A stretch of 8,560 nucleotides of DNA from the NCBI GenBank assembly GCA_002415335.1, contig DHXL01000121.1:5967-14526 (forward strand). The letters are read 5' to 3'. Origin of the DNA: Oxalobacteraceae bacterium UBA5157 (lineage in GTDB: Bacteria > Pseudomonadota > Gammaproteobacteria > Burkholderiales > Burkholderiaceae_D). A program made the position numbers and the translations under genes. Shown here one piece after another: positions 6,571 through 8,560 of this stretch (position 1 is its first letter; every line of letters begins with the position of its first letter). The notes under the pieces were generated by a model that saw only the letters and a program-made list of their open reading frames with translations, did no database searches and was not told where the DNA came from.

Positions 6571-6789
6571 ATATTTCTCCTTGACGAGTTATAAATTTCT
6601 TTGTATTAGTTTGAGGAGCTGCTGCTCAAATAGTTTGAATGTGTAATAGATTAATGAATAGCTGTTACGCATCCGAACACACTGAAGCAATGGTCTTCGG
6701 AATGTCAGGTTCACAATAAATGAAGGTGTTGGCATGTTCGGTACGGCAGCGCACATTGCCCGATTTATTTTGGTAACAAGGAGTAAAGG
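6571..6789. other. Divergent intergenic region between the DUF3309 gene and the ndvB leader
   Basis: This 219-base stretch is clearly AT-richer than its flanks and must hold promoters for both directions, although I see no convincing -35/-10 pair. Notable elements are an imperfect inverted repeat at 6610-6630 (TTTGAG/CTCAAA arms with an inner AG/CT pair) and the pair CCGAACA (6673-6679) and TGTTCGG (6735-6741). The latter are inverted copies related to the palindrome inside the leader ORF. A 25-codon ORF from ATG 6734 has a fair AAGG upstream but overlaps the better 41-codon ORF. No RNA gene is recognised. Confidence 0.5.
6610..6630. repeat. Imperfect inverted repeat in the divergent promoter region
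   Basis: TTTGAG and CTCAAA arms flank a centre that adds two more pairs after one G-G mismatch, giving an 8-pair hairpin with a 3-base loop. It lies 40-60 bases upstream of the DUF3309 start. There is no T-run, so an operator is more likely than a terminator. Function is inferred only from position. Confidence 0.45.
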
Positions 6790-6915
6790 ATGCGCATTGG
6801 AAGGTTCCTAAAAAGGAATAGCCAGCCGCTGTATGTTCGCAAGCGAACAGAACATTTTCATGAAAAAAGCGATCATCGAACGACGTTGTTTATCCTCTCG
6901 AAAGGCTTCGATTGA
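6790..6915 (+). CDS. 41-codon leader ORF, stop overlapping the ndvB start
   Basis: ATG at 6790 has AAGGAG (6778-6783) with an ideal six-base spacing, the best ribosome binding site in this region. The peptide opens MRIGRFLKRNSQPLYVRKRT and ends LFILSKGFD. It is strongly basic and rich in His, Arg and Lys, with no membrane segment. Its TGA stop (6913-6915) overlaps the TTG start of ndvB (6912-6914) as TTGA, an arrangement typical of translational coupling. A 16-base palindrome (6834-6849) lies within it. I do not recognise a family. It could be a regulatory leader peptide, a real small protein, or the former N-terminus of ndvB separated by a frameshift. The evidence is ribosome binding site plus overlap, not homology. 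Confidence 0.55.
   Translation: MRIGRFLKRNSQPLYVRKRTEHFHEKSDHRTTLFILSKGFD
6834..6849. promoter_or_regulatory. Palindrome TGTTCGC-AA-GCGAACA, candidate operator or mRNA hairpin
   Basis: The arms are perfect 7-base inverted repeats around a 2-base centre. A further GAACA follows at 6851-6855. Related half-sites CCGAACA and TGTTCGG occur at 6673-6679 and 6735-6741. It lies 63-78 bases upstream of the ndvB TTG, inside the leader ORF. Clustering of GAACA-type half-sites suggests a regulator binding region; the regulator is unknown. Confidence 0.45.
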
Positions 6916-8560
6916 CCAACCTAATATCGACTGAGAAAAATTTGTTTGGGAGCGCTCTCGGTTGGAAGAAACTCCTACCCATTGGCATCTTGTCGCGCCT
7001 GCATGCAGTCGACGAACGGCCTTTGCGTGCCGAATTGTTCGGCGCGGTCCAGATGGAGCAGCACGGAAGAACGCTGGCCGCTTCGCATAAGCTGCGCCAT
7101 GATCATGCGCGTGACCTGCTGTTGCCGCGACTGGCAGAAAATGAAAGGGTGCTGATCGAGGCGTGCGCATTGCTGACCGCGGCCATCAAGGCGAATCGCC
7201 AGATAGCGCCGGCCGCCGAATGGCTGCTCGACAATTTTTACCTGATCGAAGAACAGATCCGTATTGCCAAACGACATTTGCCAAAAAACTATAGCAAGGA
7301 ATTACCACGTTTGCTGAAGGGGCCGTCGGCCGGCCATCCGCGCGTATACGACATCGCGCTGGAAACGATTGCGCATGGCGATGGCCGGGTCGACCCGGAA
7401 AATCTCAGCAGCTTTGTCGCCGCTTATCAGGAAGTCACGCCATTGAAGCTTGGCGAGCTGTGGGCGATTCCGATCATGCTGCGCCTGGCCTTGATCGACA
7501 ATCTGCGGCGCGTCGCGGTGCAACTCGCGGCCGGCAGGACCAATAGCAACCTGGCGGAGTCGTGGGCCGACCAGATGGTTGAAACCGCGGAGAAAGAGCC
7601 CGCCAACCTGATCCTGCTGGTGGCAGACATGGCGCGTTCCGCGCCGCCGATGACCGGTTCATTTGTGGCGGAACTGGTGCGTCGGCTGCAGGGACAGAGT
7701 CCTGCACTCAGTCTGCCCCTGACGTGGATCGGGCAGCGCCTCGCCGAAGCGGGGCACAGTATCGAAGAATTGGTCCAGGCCGAAACCCAGCAGCAGGCGG
7801 CGGATCAGGTGTCGATCAGCAACAGTATCGGCAGCCTGCGTTCCCTGGGTGCGATGGATTGGCGCGATTTCGTCGAAACGATGAGTGTGGTCGAACAGAC
7901 GCTGCGCCGCGATCGTACCGGCATTTACGGCAAGATGAATTTTGCCACCCGTGATCGCTATCGCCACGTGATCGAGAAGATCGCAAAGACGTCTAGTTTA
8001 TCTGAAGTGGAAGTGGCGGATAGGGCGATGGGGCTGGCTGGTCAGCAGGACATCGACGCCGGCCCTGAGGCACGCAGCGCGCATGTCGGCTATTACCTGG
8101 TCGACAAAGGACTGACGCGACTTGAACACGCGGTCGGCGTGCGCCTTTCGCTGCTGGAAGCGATCAAGAGCAAATGCAGCCGTGCGCCGTTGCGCTTCTA
8201 CCTCGGCTCGATCATCCTGCTGATCGGTATCTTGAGCGCCGGCTTGACGGCAAAGGCGTATCAAAGCGGTCTGCGCGATGAAATGCTGGCCTTGATTGGC
8301 GTGCTATCGCTGCTGGTCACGAGCCATCTGGCGGTGGCGCTGGTGAATTGGCTGGCGACGCTGATGGCAATCCCGCACCCGTTGCCGCGCATGGATTTTT
8401 CCAAGGGAATTCCGCCGGGCGCACGGTCGCTGGTGGTCGTGCCAACCTTGCTTTTCAATGCCGATAATGTCGATAGCCTGTGCGAGGCGCTGGAAGTGCG
8501 CTTTCTCGCGAACCGGGACGATAACCTGCGGTTCTGTCTGCTGACCGATTTCGCCGATGC
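6912..8560 (+). CDS. ndvB: NdvB-type cyclic beta-1,2-glucan synthase, N-terminal part (3' end off window)
   Basis: The frame is open for 549 codons to the right edge; the family has roughly 2,800 residues, so only about a fifth is seen. No ATG or GTG lies in frame between the preceding stop (6861) and the conserved region. TTG at 6912 is preferred because AAAGG lies six bases upstream and it overlaps the leader ORF stop. The conserved N-terminal segment RPLRAELFGAVQMEQHGRTL follows at about residue 37. A soluble helical region then precedes two membrane spans (about 430-452 and 458-485). The GT84 glucosyltransferase domain begins near residue 505 (RSLVVVPTLLF, then LEVRFLANRDDNLRFCLLTDFADA). 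The enzyme polymerises UDP-glucose into beta-1,2-glucan at the inner membrane and cyclises it for the periplasm, where it supports osmoadaptation and host interaction. Later GH94-type phosphorylase domains would be off the window. TTG 6942 or 6990 are less likely starts. Confidence 0.88.
   Translation, partial: MTNLISTEKNLFGSALGWKKLLPIGILSRLHAVDERPLRAELFGAVQMEQHGRTLAASHKLRHDHARDLLLPRLAENERVLIEACALLTAAIKANRQIAPAAEWLLDNFYLIEEQIRIAKRHLPKNYSKELPRLLKGPSAGHPRVYDIALETIAHGDGRVDPENLSSFVAAYQEVTPLKLGELWAIPIMLRLALIDNLRRVAVQLAAGRTNSNLAESWADQMVETAEKEPANLILLVADMARSAPPMTGSFVAELVRRLQGQSPALSLPLTWIGQRLAEAGHSIEELVQAETQQQAADQVSISNSIGSLRSLGAMDWRDFVETMSVVEQTLRRDRTGIYGKMNFATRDRYRHVIEKIAKTSSLSEVEVADRAMGLAGQQDIDAGPEARSAHVGYYLVDKGLTRLEHAVGVRLSLLEAIKSKCSRAPLRFYLGSIILLIGILSAGLTAKAYQSGLRDEMLALIGVLSLLVTSHLAVALVNWLATLMAIPHPLPRMDFSKGIPPGARSLVVVPTLLFNADNVDSLCEALEVRFLANRDDNLRFCLLTDFAD

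Noticed and set aside
6734..6811. 25-codon ORF upstream of and overlapping the 41-codon leader
   Set aside because: The ribosome binding site is only fair (AAGG) and the ORF overlaps a better candidate; no other support. It could still be a second leader.
6808..7277. Minus-strand ORFs of 100-120 codons opposite the ndvB leader and 5' end
   Set aside because: They are antisense to the conserved NdvB N-terminus and show no recognisable domain or ribosome binding site.

Overview
The window looks like chromosomal DNA from a GC-rich betaproteobacterium, most likely Burkholderiales and probably Oxalobacteraceae. This is an inference from gene content and codon use: an imuA-imuB mutagenesis cassette under an E. 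coli-type LexA box, DUF3309 and DUF3096 small membrane proteins, a 99-residue exported protein, an AsmA-family protein and an NdvB-type cyclic beta-glucan synthase. There are no tRNA or rRNA genes, no complete insertion sequence and no CRISPR array.

Left part (1-2183, minus strand). imuB is open to the left edge and lies downstream of imuA, which it overlaps by 68 bases. Together they encode the accessory subunits of the SOS mutasome; the partner dnaE2/imuC would lie off the left edge. A strong LexA box, embedded in a 32-bp perfect inverted repeat, lies upstream of imuA. The 3' end of imuA carries two in-frame 51-bp tandem copies of a palindromic, REP-like unit.

Middle (2184-3644, plus strand). 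A soluble PAS-HisKA-REC-HPt protein is transcribed divergently from imuA. It has lost the HATPase_c catalytic domain expected of a hybrid histidine kinase, so it is at most a phosphorelay intermediate and cannot be a self-sufficient kinase.

Right-centre (3683-6570, minus strand). Four envelope-related genes run leftward: a DUF3309 miniprotein, a 99-residue exported protein, a DUF3096 miniprotein and an AsmA-family protein of 675 residues. An intrinsic terminator after the DUF3309 gene sits directly against the ribosome binding site of the 99-residue gene, so the first gene is mostly a separate unit.

Right part (6571-8560, plus strand). An AT-richer divergent intergenic region leads to a 41-codon ORF with a near-ideal ribosome binding site. 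Its stop codon overlaps a TTG start of ndvB (TTGA). ndvB runs off the right edge; only about its first fifth is present. The small-protein/AsmA block and ndvB all act in or on the envelope, which suggests an envelope or osmotic adaptation region next to the SOS cassette.

No wholly new system could be established. The best candidates for a second look are the ATPase-less phosphorelay protein, the REP-like tandem inside imuA, and the leader ORF coupled to ndvB.
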